Source: Nemophila menziesii (Eukaryota > Streptophyta > Magnoliopsida > Boraginales > Hydrophyllaceae). From it: a stretch of DNA of 64,000 bases. Under the pieces are notes generated by a model. The model was given only the letters and a program-made list of their open reading frames with translations, was not told the DNA's origin and ran no database searches. The stretch lies in contig JARWIR010000016.1 of assembly GCA_029959085.1 (NCBI GenBank), forward strand, positions 20,965,499 to 21,029,498, in the 5' to 3' direction. Below are positions 46,564-57,276 of this stretch, piece after piece. Position 1 is the stretch's first letter, and every line of letters begins with the position of its first letter. The position numbers and the translations under genes were made by a program.

Positions 46564-47440
46564 ATGGCTAAAGAACCAAAAAATGCAAATGCTTCTGCAA
46601 CAATGCAACAACAAAATGGAATTGGTGGTACTTCAAGGCCCAACGTGCATATGACAACACCTATGGGTCCTGCTGAAAGACCAAAGAAGTTTGGTGGTGC
46701 AAACTTCAAAACATGGCAACAGAAAATGTTGTTCTACTTGACTACTTTGAGTCTTGCGAGGTTTCTCAAAGAAAATGCTCCAGAAATGAGAGATGATCCC
46801 GATGCTCAAACTATTCATGTCGTAGAAGCATGGAACCATTCAGACTTTTTGTGCAAAAACTACATTCTCAATTGTCTAGACAATTCTCTGTATAATGTGT
46901 ATTTAACTATGAAATCGGCTTAACAACTCTGGGATTCCCTAGAGAAAAAAATACAAAACTGAAGACGCCGGTACCAAAAAGTTTGTGGTTGGTAAGTTTT
47001 TGTAGTTTAAAATGGTAGACTCGAAAACTCTGATGTCGCAGGTGCAGTAGTTTCAGTTAATACTATATGAGTTAGATGATGAAGGAATGAGATTGGTGGA
47101 ATCCTTCCAAGTTGCTGCATTGGTTGAAAAATTACCACTAGTGTACAAATACTTCAAGAACTCTCAGAAGCACAAGCGCAAGAAAACTAGTCTTGAAGAT
47201 TTGATCATTCGGTTGAGGATCGAAGAAGACAACCGACTAGTCGAGAAAGGAAGTAACTTTCGTTCGTTTGAAGCCAAGTTTAATGTTGTGGAAAAACCGA
47301 GGTCTAACCACAACAACAAATAGAAAAGGTAAGGACAGTCTAATGACAACAAGAAGAAGGCTAAGTTTGACAGAAATTGTCACAACTGTGGCAAACATGC
47401 TCATCGCGCAAAAGATTGTCGAAACAAGAAGGAACAAGGT
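46564..47440 (+). pseudogene. Copia gag with CCHC zinc knuckle (broken)
   Basis: The ATG at 46564 opens MAKEPKNANAS, with KFGGANFKTWQQKMLFYL, typical of the copia gag UBN2 region. TAA at 46921 interrupts it just before a readable LWDSLEKK. The frame shifts, then FQVAALVEKLPL and SLEDLIIRLRIEEDNR follow (47087-47323). Another shift leads to the knuckle [14 protein letters not shown] (47378-47419), which is intact as CX2CX4HX4C. The protein packages element RNA. Confidence 0.82.
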
Positions 47441-47503
47441 AACCAGAGGAAAGGTAACAATAGTCAAGCAAATACGACAAAGCTTTCTGATGGTATTGAA
47501 GAG

Positions 47504-49727
47504 ATGAATCTCGCTACAATGATTTCTGAGGTGAATCTCGTTGGAAACCCCAAACAGTGGTTGGTTGACTCCGGAGCAACAAGGCGTGTGTGTTTGGAGA
47601 AAAACATGTTCAAGACCTACAAGACGTCTCCAAATGAAGAAATGCTTTACATGGGAAATTCGTCAACCTCAAAAGTTCAAGGAGTGGGGCGAGTTGTGCT
47701 GAAGATGACCTCTGGAAAGGAGTTAACTTTGAACAATGTGTTGCATGTACCAGATATTCGTAAGAATCTAGTTTCTGGTTCCTTACTTAGCAAGGGCGGA
47801 TTTAAGCTTGTATTTGTAGCTGATAAATTTGTACTTTCGAAAAATGAGATGTATGTAGGCAAAGGGTACCCATGTGACGGTCTATTTAAGCTAAATGTAA
47901 TGACCGTGGTACCTCCTAAAAATGTAAAAAATGATGTGATGAATAAGAATTCTTCTTTCATTTACTTGTTGGATTCTCCTAATTTATGACATAATAGATT
48001 AGGACATGTTAATTTTGGTTCATTAACTAAACTTGTAAACGATGGTTTGTTACCGAATGTTAACTTTAAATCTCAAGAAAAATGTGAGATATGCGTAGAG
48101 TCCAAGTTGACGAGAAACTCGTTTAAAAATGTTGAAAGGTGGTCAGAACCTTCAGAGTTAATTAACATTGACATATGTAACTTAAAGTTCGTACAAACTA
48201 GAAGTGGTAAGAATTACTTCATTACCTTTATAGACAATTGCATAAGATATTGCTATATCTACTTGCTTCATAGTAAGGATGAGGCCTTAGAAGCATTTAA
48301 GCAATATAAATCTGAGGTTGAGAATCAATTAAGTAAGATGATCAAGAATCTCAGAACGGGTAGTGGAGGAGAATATGTTTCGACATTTGAATAATTTTGT
48401 GTTGAACATGGAATAATCCATCAAACAACAGCCCCTTATTCGCCTCAACAAAACAGTGTTGCAGAACGCAAGAACCGTACTTTAAAAGAAATGATGAATG
48501 CTCTTATGATAAACTCCGGAGCACCGCAGAACTTGTGGGGAGAAGCTTTGCTTAGTGCAAAACACATCTTAAATAAAGTACACCACAAGAAACTAGATAA
48601 GCCCCCTTACGAACTTTGGAAAGGAAAACCACATTCATTCAAATACTTAAAAGTGTGGGGATGCTTAGCAAAGGTTGATGTTCCAGCACAAAAAATGGTC
48701 AAGATAAGACAAAAAACGATAGACTGTGTATTCATTGGATATGCTCACAATAGTGCAGCCTATCGGTTTCTTGTGTATCGATCAAACAATTTTGACATCA
48801 GGGTTAACACGGTAATTGAATCAAGAAATGTATATTTCTTTGAAACAATTTTCCCTTGCAAAATTACACAAGAACGAAGTTCTTTAAAAATGGCTCATGA
48901 TGACATAGAAGATGGTCATCAATAGAAGGACCAAGAATCATTACAAGATAATGATGAACCTAGAAGAAGTAAGAGAGTGAGAACCTCTACTTCTTTTGGT
49001 CCTGACTTCCTTACCTTTTTATTGGAAGATGAACCGCGAACTTTTAAAGAAGCTATGTCTACTCTAGAAGATCTTTATTGGAAAGAAGCAGTTAAAAGTG
49101 AGATAGACTCTATCATGCAGAACCATACGTGGGAGTTAGTAGATCTTCCCCCTGGGAGTAAACCACTGGGAAGTAAATGGATTTTCAAAAGAAAACTGAA
49201 AACTGATGGATCTATCGAAAAGTATAAGGCAAGACTGGTAGTAAAAGGTTATAGTAAAAAAGAAGGACATGACTATTTTGATACCTTTTCACCAGTAACC
49301 AGAATTTCATCCATAAGAATGCTTATTGCAATAACATCGATCTATAAGCTTGAAATTCATCAAATGGATGTTAAAACTGCTTTTCTCAACGGGGAAATTA
49401 AAGAGGAAATCTATATGGAACAACCCGAAGGATATAAAGTTCCGGGAAAGAAAGGAAGGTGTGTAGGCTGATCAAATCCTTATATGGATTTAAAAAAGCA
49501 CCCAAACAATGATATGAAATTTTTTATAAAGTCATTACTGGTAATGGCTTTAAAATAAATGAGTGTGACAAATGTGTATATGAAAAAATCATTGATAAAG
49601 GATATGTCATTGTTTGTTTATATGTAGAAAATATATTAATTATTGGGAGTAATAATGACATAATCACTTCTACTAAGAAGATGGTCTCAAGTAAGTTCGA
49701 CATGAAGGACTTAGGCATTGCTAATGA
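47504..49727 (+). pseudogene. Copia pol: protease, integrase, partial RT (catalytic residues lost)
   Basis: Protease [12 protein letters not shown] lies near 47561-47596. The GAG-pre-integrase/integrase HHCC region and core follow (47990-48930). In the integrase, the usual D of the SDxGGEY box reads TGSGGEY near 48355, a stop lies at 48392-48394 and another after GHQ near 48923. The reverse transcriptase (48977-49470) has KARLVVKGYSKKEGHDY, FSPVTRISSIRMLI and QMDVKTAFLNG. After a frameshift the YVDD box reads YVEN (near 49620-49632). The frame ends in KDLGIAN at the junction with galactosyltransferase intron DNA. RNase H is absent. Not functional. Confidence 0.85.
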
Positions 49728-50575
49728 GTTTTTTTTAGTTGTAAAATATGTATTCGACATTTTGGTGATTTTTAAGCAAGGGGTTTATAATTTTGCAGGC
49801 ATGTATTGCACAAATATGCTAATGAGGATGTGTCATTAGGGTCTTGGTTTATAGGACTTGACATTCACCACATAGATGACATGAGATTATGCTATGGGAC
49901 CCCACCAGATTGTGATTGAAAAGCACAAGCATGGAGTGTGTGTGTTGCTTCATTTGACTGGACGTACAGTGGTATATGTAGGGTTGTTGATAGAATTAAG
50001 GAAGTTCATCGGAGAATTGGGGAAGGTGAAAATTCTGTATGGTCATCTACTTTCTGAGAGTTGAGTAGTTATGTTTTGTAGTGAAGCAAGGATTCCCTTG
50101 TTTATGTATGTATGTAGCAAGTATAGTAATACATATTGTATCTGAGAGAAAGAGAGGGCGAGATAGTAGAGATTGCTACGTAAAACCTTCACCATTTTAG
50201 TTAAGAAGAGTGGCTGCCTAAGCGGTAAACAAACGCAGGCTAGAGGCTGTCCTAACTCGTTCAAAGGTTCCAAACAAAATTATAGTAACGGCATAAGGCT
50301 ACAACATGTTATAGTTACTACTTTTTATATAGAGACAACTTAAGAATTTAATTAAAGCACTGTTCTGGCCATATCTTTTTATCATTTCGGAACTAAAACC
50401 TCTTTTAAACAAGGATTTGACTATGTGAGGAATAATTCAATTGTATACAAAGTTTTTGAACTAGAGTATAAACATGAATGAAAGAAACCTTACTAAATAT
50501 ATGATTAGTAGATGTTAAACTAATTGATATTTAACAAACTTTATAATATTTTACCAATCTTGGTATTGTTGGACT
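49728..50575 (+). pseudogene. Galactosyltransferase exon-9 duplicate (copy 2) with 3' flank
   Basis: Matches the last part of intron 8, exon 9 (49799-50057) and about 515 bp of 3' flank of the gene at 42.7-45.0 kb. The splice acceptor TTTTGCAG/GC is kept, but GAATGG became GATTGA, giving an in-frame stop at 49917-49919. Other substitutions are scattered. The left edge abuts copia RT at GAGTTTTTTTT, a T-rich microhomology shared with the intron. No upstream exons are present. Confidence 0.9.
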
Positions 50576-50885
50576 AATTAAAGGAAAATGAATGGTTTTT
50601 ATTTTATGATGTATTTTTTATAAACTAAAAGAAGAAGAGGTACATAGATATACAAGATAAAAGAGTAAAGTACCATATAAAATCTTTCATTCAACATGTG
50701 TAAAAAAACAATGTTAGAAAGGTTATATATTTATAGGTAATATATGACCCTTCATATAATACAATTACGGTACTTTAAAAATGAAATGTGAAGGGTTTGT
50801 AACCTTACACTATTAAGGACATCCACATAAGTATTATTAGTATTTATAATACTCCCCCTTGGATGTCCCTCTATTAGAATATATG

Positions 50886-51873
50886 TCTCGTTAAAATCTT
50901 TCCAAAAAAAAAACCCTGTGGGATAAAAACTTGGTCGAACGAAAAGGAGTACACATACATGGAACTAACATCGCAAAACACTGCCTCGTTAAAACCTTGC
51001 TAAGAAAACGCAGTGGGATGAAAACTTGGACGAAGGAAAAAGAGTACAATCTTGTTTACGCTCCCCCAAATTTTGGAAAGAGATCTCTAAGTTGTCGTAT
51101 TCCAGTTTTTTGGATCGTCTTCTTGAATGTTGTGGTTGACAATGATTTCGTAAGTAAAATCTATAAAAATACTTACATGATTGTATCTATTGAGTGTCAA
51201 TATCCACATTCTTCTGTAGCTCGTGTGTGTAGGAGACTTTGACGAATTATGTTATGTTCAGTCTTCTTTTATGTAGTCATTTTAGTTATGTGTGGTACCA
51301 ACAACAATATCCTCATACAATACCATCATTATATTCTTGTTGAAAATAAACCACACTTCTTTCGGGTATGTTGAATAATCCACTTCAATAAATATTTCAT
51401 ACCACTCTCCCTTGGATATTCACGGAAAGATATGCCTCATTAAAACCTTATCCAGAAAACCCATTGGGACAAAACTTGATGAAGGGAAAAGAGTACATCA
51501 GTCTTTAGGGGTTGTGACACATATTAAATTTGTCTTGTTCAAACTTTACAAGGAAAACCCAATGGGAAAAACCGTGGTGAAAGGAAAATACAGAATTTCG
51601 ATATATTTACCCCTTAATTACGACATAACATATTTCTATATACATAAGATATTTGTGTACTTGTACCTTTATGTCGTCGTTTATGAAACTTAAATTAATA
51701 AATCTTCTGGAGTTTCACTTGAGGGTGGAGTATTAGTAATTTCATTTTCTTGATCGAGAAACAGACTATATACTTCTTTTAACAATGAATATTTGGTATG
51801 CCTCGTTAAACCTTACTAGGAAAATCCCAATGGGAAAAAACCTCACTGAAGGAAAAAGAGTACAATACACAAA
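50886..51873 (+). repeat. Five dispersed copies of a 65-bp phrase
   Basis: GCCTCGTTAAAACCTT, then ..GAAAACCCAGTGGGA, then AAAAACTTGG.GAAGGAAAA and AGAGTACA. Copies are at 50886-50954, 50983-51048, 51434-51497, 51540-51593 (partial) and 51799-51873. Spacing is irregular (29 to 385 bp between copies). Confidence 0.85.
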
Positions 51874-52587
51874 TATCACATCCTCTTTATTATGACATTG
51901 ATTATGAAAATAATTATTCTGAGTATCCTCTTATAACCCAGACACTTGTCTCTTGTGTTTTAATTAAATTATGTTCTTCAGGACTTTTATACTCCATATA
52001 CTTCTCAATCTTTGAGAAATTCATATTTAGATCAAAGTACTTCAGACACCTATCGTGATTCAGGCACTTGTTGTTCTTCTCAAACACTTTTCCTATCACC
52101 TATTTGTTCATCAAAAACTTTAATATCAATATAATCACAACTACACCGTATCATTAACATAATAATGAAGACGTCTCCCCATAATTAATTCTAGGTTTCT
52201 GCATGAACCTCGTGATAAGTACTGCATTAGATTTCAAAATTCACTATTATACTTTCTATTATTGTCCACATATTTTCCCACTTTCTGGTTTAGGATCCTT
52301 ATTATTTATTTCAAGCACCATATTAAATGAAAATATATTAATCCCATAAACTATCTAACGGTTTTGAATATTTTCAGTAGACAAATAATCTACGTAACTT
52401 TTCACGTATTTAGGTACCTTGGTCTCTTCCATGACCATTACTTCCTTTAAGAGCAATGCATGTGCCAACATTAGTTGGCTTAATAATTCCTGTCGTATCA
52501 CGTGTAGTGAACATTCCACAATATTTACCATTTAATCATATACTCATGAAATTTTCTTCTTTGGGACATGGTATACTTTGAACCAAA

Positions 52588-52705
52588 AGGTTTACCATGT
52601 TTCATGCGTTAGTTATATGCATTACGAATTTACTATACTTCATGTGTTAGTTAGATGCATCACAAGGTTACCACGCTTCATGCGTTGGTCGGATGCATTC
52701 GCTGG
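52588..52705 (+). repeat. Three roughly 40-bp tandem units
   Basis: TTACCATGTTTCATGCGTTAG with TTATATGCATTACGAA, then TTTACTATACTTCATGTGTT and so on, then TTACCACGCTTCATGCGTTG. Diverged, non-coding. Confidence 0.75.
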
Positions 52706-52858
52706 AATATTTTTATGTGTCTAAAATAGACAATAACCTATGTTTGAGCATTTAAAACATATTTTGGGTTTTTGAAATATTCTACTTGCAAATGTATTAG
52801 GTATATTATTTGCAATACTTTGCAAATTGATATTCCTTTTAACTTAAAGTTTGTATTT

Positions 52859-53320
52859 TGTGGGACCCCACCAGATTGTGAATGGAAAGGACAAACAGGG
52901 AATGTGTGTGTTGCTTCGTTTGACTGGACGTGCAGTGGTATATGTAGGTCTATTGATAGAATTAAGGAAGTTCATCGGCGATGTGGGGAAGGTGAAAATG
53001 TTGTATGGACATCTACTTTCTGAGAGTTGACTAGTTACGATTTGTATTGAAGAAAAGATCCACTCGTTTATGTATGTATGTAGCAAGTATAGTAATACAT
53101 ATTGTATCTGAGAGAAAGAGAGAGCGAGATAGTAGAGATTGCTACGTAAAACCTTCACCATTTTTGTTAAGAAGAGTGGCTGCCTAAGCAGTAAACAAAT
53201 GCATGATAGAGGCTCTCCTAACTCATTAAAAGATTCCGAAAAAGAATTATAGTAATGCTATAAGGCTACAACATGTTGTAGTTACTACTTTTATATAGAG
53301 AAAACTTAAGAATTTAATCT
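52859..53320 (+). pseudogene. Galactosyltransferase exon-9 duplicate (copy 3), partial
   Basis: Starts abruptly at TGTGGGACCCC inside exon 9 and runs to its end. The stop is TGA at 53021-53023, as in copy 2, where the parent gene has TAA. About 300 bp of 3' flank follow. The coding part has no internal stop ([15 protein letters not shown] onward). It ends at ACTTAAGAATTTAAT, where LINE E begins. The shared TGA suggests that copies 2 and 3 are closer to each other than to the gene, or that the gene changed. Confidence 0.88.
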
Positions 53321-55690
53321 TTTTTTGTCGAGAAAAAAAGTTAAACGTTATTACACATAAAATTAAGAAAATTAACCAATCCAAACAAAGAAAAATCTTC
53401 CCATTGCAATATGTTAATGTTACGCCGAGCACATTTATCTAAAATGTCCGCTACAGAGTTGAAAGATCGATTAATATGATTTAATCTTCCACAGAGGAAA
53501 TTTGGTTAACCAGTTCTTTATTTCGAAAATGATTGGAGCAATTTGCCATTGAAGACCTGAATTCTTAGTCATACCTTGAACTTGCTCAAGGTTATGGAAG
53601 TAGAAAGATGAACTCCGAATATTAAGACTACATGCGAGCCTCACGGATAAAAGAATCGCCCAACATTCTCCTACAATAACACTCCTAACCATACCTCTCT
53701 TAGAAATCTTATGAGTGATCAAAACATTCTGATTAACAACGACTGATATTGACGCAATACCTGAAGACTCCAATTCTTTGTTAAAAGAAGCATCACATAA
53801 CCATACCAGGTTTGTATCATCCGAATTGAAATCCCTTTAATGTTTCCTTCTCTACATTAAAAGTTAATTAAACTAATAAGGCTTTCTGTTAACAAAGAGA
53901 ATAGAAGTGGTGATAGAGGATCGCCTTGTCTGATTCCCTGATTTGGAGAGAATTTTTCCAATCTTTGACCATTGACTTTTACTTGAAAAGTGACTGTCGA
54001 TATACAATTATACATTTTGTCCATTTGTCACAAAAGCCGAGATTCTTGAGCGTATCAATGAGAAAATTCCAATTAACTTGGTTGTAAGCCTTCGCCATAT
54101 CAATCTTAACGACAACATAATTTTACTTAGATTTCCTTGTATTTTGAAAAAAATAAGACACTTCTTGCGTAATTAAATTATTATCATGAATATTCCTCCA
54201 TTTAATGAAAGATAATAGAGTCGGTGAAATAGTTTCATCCATAAAAGGTTGAAGCATGAAATCTAGAATTTTTGCAATGATTTTATAGCTGAAGTTGATA
54301 CACACAATTGGTCTAAAATCTGCGATTGTTTCTTGGAAATCACCTTTAGGAATGAGAGAAATAATGGTATCATTTATTTCATGAAGCGGCATATTTTGAC
54401 TAAAGAAATTAAGGACCATTTTAAAAATATCTTTATATCCTGATATTCTTTATAAAAGTTCTCCGGAAGACCGTCTAGACTTGGAGCTCTTGAACCTGAC
54501 ATACTAAATACCATATTTTTAACTTCTTCCATGTCAGAAATTTTGGTTAAGAAATCTTCATAGCATATGTAATTTTTCCAGGGATGGAGCCAAAAATATC
54601 TTGATCATAAGAAACCTCTTTATTAGAGAAAAGATTCATATATAATTCTCTTACAATGTTATTAATTTCCTGGGGGTCGTTCGTCCCATGTACCATTATT
54701 CTTTTTAACATTTGAGATTCAATTTATTTTCTGACAGTTGATCGCCGCTGCATAAAAGTATCTAGTATTTTTATCACGCTTCTTAATATTAAGATCTCTA
54801 GCTCTATCAGCCCAATAAGATTCTTCCATTTTCCAAACTTCCTCCAATTTCTCTTATATAATTTTCTCTTTATTCCAATTTTTTAGAAGGTTGATCATTT
54901 TGAAGATTAAAAAGTTCTTTTTGATATTGATCAATAAGCTTTATATTATTGCAAAATGTTTTCATACTCCAACCAGACAGAGAAAGACACGTGGCATCTC
55001 TCTTTTATGTAAATATCCTGAATACATTCAATGTTACTATAATAATGCGATGAGTTGCTAATGATTTCCTTACATTGTTCATTATCCATCCATCTCGATT
55101 CAAACATGAATTATTTATTATAGCATGAGTTTGTAGAATCTTTAACTAAAACAAGCAGTGAATGATCAGATCCAACCGCCGGTGGGACTTGAAGAGAGAA
55201 ACTAGAAAAATAATTACACCAAGAAGATGAAGCAAGACCACGGTCAAGTCTTTCTTTTATATAATATTCACCTTTTCTCTTGTTTGAACATGTATAAAAA
55301 CATCCCTTACTTGGTAGATAAATAAGATGATTATTATTATTATTATTAAAGTTGTTGAAATTGATGATTCTATCAGAATTAGGATTTATCTTACCTAGTT
55401 TCTAGGAGGATTTCGATATGTCGTTTAAATCTCCCATGAAAAGAGTAGGTATATCCACTTTAGAGTACCATGAAGTGATATATTTCCATAATTGAAGTCT
55501 CTCATTATCATCATTAGGAGCGTAAATGCAAAAAAGATACCACGAAAATAAACTAGATTCTTCAATTTTTGCGATCACAAAAGAAGGCGAAGAGTTGATC
55601 ACTCTAAGCTTAATAGACTCCTTCCATAACATAAGTATACCCCCAGATATATAAGATCTTTCCCTGGGTTCTACCACGTGTTAATTATTG
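53321..55690 (-). mobile_element. LINE E: truncated and internally deleted L1-type element
   Basis: Minus-strand LINE inserted into the 3' flank of exon-9 copy 3, with a short T run at 53322-53328 as its tail. It reads RNase H (53.47-53.77 kb), then directly the QGDPLSPLLF region of RT (53.88-53.95 kb), RT N-terminus (54.1-54.4 kb) and endonuclease to 55677. Compared with LINE D it lacks about 1.6 kb between NIKGIS of RT and the RNase H start, including the FADD box and zf-RVT. The 5' end is missing. Confidence 0.82.
53471..55677 (-). pseudogene. LINE E ORF2 remnants (EN, RT, RNase H)
   Basis: Endonuclease: GGILMLWKESIKLRVI and FMGDLNDIS (55.67-55.40 kb), starting mid-domain. RT: IPKGDFQETIADFRPI and CINFSYKIIAKIL (about 54.36-54.25 kb), IRQGDPLSPLLFSLL (about 53.93 kb). 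RNase H: SGIASISVVVNQNVLITHK then RSSSFYFHNLEQVQG. Same family as LINE D by text. Several stops and shifts; inactive. Confidence 0.8.
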
Positions 55691-57276
55691 GTGGGGGAAA
55701 ATGTGTGATAAATAAACAGTTAAGTAAAGATAATAATAAAGTACACACCCTTGACTACCATGAGAAACTTACTACAAGTATTACATATCATTTGCAAGTT
55801 TTGTTATTTAGTAAAGTTTGTTCGCATGGATTTAATTTGTTAGATCGACTTGTATATATAAAGAAGCGTAGGGGAATTTACTTGTTAAATTAAAAAGACA
55901 ATAAAAGTAAGAATATTTATTTGGTTTTTAGATCTGGAAGATAACAATGCAAATAAATAAATACTAAAAGAATGTAGATGAGAAATAGAGCTTAGGTTTG
56001 TTAGTATGCACTTATCCTTCTAAATCAATATTCTAGTTATAAGGGTGATTAAATCTCTTAGATGAATAGCCATGATTCTATATTCCTCCTAACCCCCTTC
56101 CGGGTGGACTTAAGTGGCGACCTAACAATTACCAGGGGACTTGGGTTAAGATACCCTGCACAATGACTGGTAATATCAAATCCTAATGACTATCTAGTTA
56201 GGCAAGCCCTTCCGGATCACTACCGCACACTAGACGCTTATGTGATGTTTCAATAATTGGACACCCTTTCCAGGTGACCATCTAACTACTATTAATGGGA
56301 TAGTCTATATGCATGCATTCGCAAAAACTACGGTCAATAAATCAAAGCACATAAAACAAATATATGGTTAGAAAGCTAGAATAAATTTAAAAGGGTTTTA
56401 TCAAATAACATAAAATAAAATAAAGAATTAGAAATCAAAGATTATACATATGCAAACCCTAGCTATGGAAAAATTAGTTCATTTCTAAAGACATAGAAAT
56501 AAACTACGGATAAAAGTAATTAGAAAAAAAGATAAACTAAAGAATCTAACACAAATGATAGAGGGAAATGATGGAGAAAAGGAATTTGCTACTTTCCAAC
56601 TTCTTGTCTTCCTCTATACAGGTCTTGTTGCTTCTCTTGAATGACTAATGATTGATCTAAGGTTTAGAACTGATCAAGGACATATTTACAATGATTAAAG
56701 GGTGTATTTATAGGTGTTAAGAAGACCATAGGTCGAAATTTTGGAGTAGAAGGCAAGTAATTGGACTTCTTTTTCCAATTCAAATTTGTTTCCTAAAATA
56801 TAGGAGATAGGATAAATGCTGATGTCTTGTTGTGGTCGTAACTCCTTCACTATTGATACTTTATATTGAAACGACCTCAGCGAAAAGATCTACACTTTTC
56901 CTTTTTCTCATCCAAATTCCCATCCGATTTGAAGTTATCTTCACTTTAGTGGACGTGGCTGCAGCATTTCAGATTTACTTGGCAGCTTTTCCTTACCCGT
57001 TTTATCTCTACTTCATTTTATCTCTTAAGTCCTTCCATATCTTCTTTACTTATCTATTTAGAACTGATTTGGAATCTAATTAATTTCCAAATATCTTTAA
57101 AGCTTCACATTAACACAAAAATTAAACCAAATATCCTCTAAAAATAATAAATCATCAAATCAAGACAAGAATAAGAAATTATCAAAATGTGAATAAAAAT
57201 CTATCATTAATTACTAATAAACACTTAAAATGATGTATCCAACCTATATTATTATATCACAAATAGGGAGACATCA
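55690..57276 (-). repeat. 3' LTR (left) of the Athila-like element
   Basis: Ends AGGGAGACATCA at 57276 on the plus strand. The left limit is uncertain: the first roughly 170 bp have no counterpart in the other LTR. Confidence 0.7.

Larger units (their letters stand above)
45682..49727 (+). mobile_element. Truncated Ty1/copia retrotransposon
   Basis: Carries gag to reverse transcriptase in copia order, but RNase H and the 3' LTR are missing. At 49727 it joins intron 8 of a galactosyltransferase copy. A 5' LTR may start at TGTTAAATGTGAGG (about 45682), with CCCACATTGAAGG near 45731 and a TATA-like CTATAAATAC near 45951. Its end cannot be fixed without a partner, and no primer site was certain. 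Confidence 0.8.
50576..52858. mobile_element. LTR-like insertion with CTCGTTAAAACCTT quasi-repeats
   Basis: Separates exon-9 copies 2 and 3. It holds no ORF with recognisable homology, but it carries ACTCCCCCTTGGATGTCC near 50852 and five diverged copies of one roughly 65-bp phrase (next entry). Text of this type is familiar from plant LTR elements, but I cannot name the family. The hairpin AGGACATCCA / TGGATGTCCC lies at about 50817 and 50860. 52588-52705 has three roughly 40-bp tandem units. Confidence 0.5.

Noticed and set aside
45682..49727. Galactosyltransferase exon carried by the copia element (transduction)
   Set aside because: The exon copy lies outside the pol frame at a broken end, and its own 3' flank continues. 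A local rearrangement is simpler, though not excluded.
55678..55893. 71-aa plus-strand ORF
   Set aside because: Lies at the LINE E / LTR junction, no domain, atypical composition.
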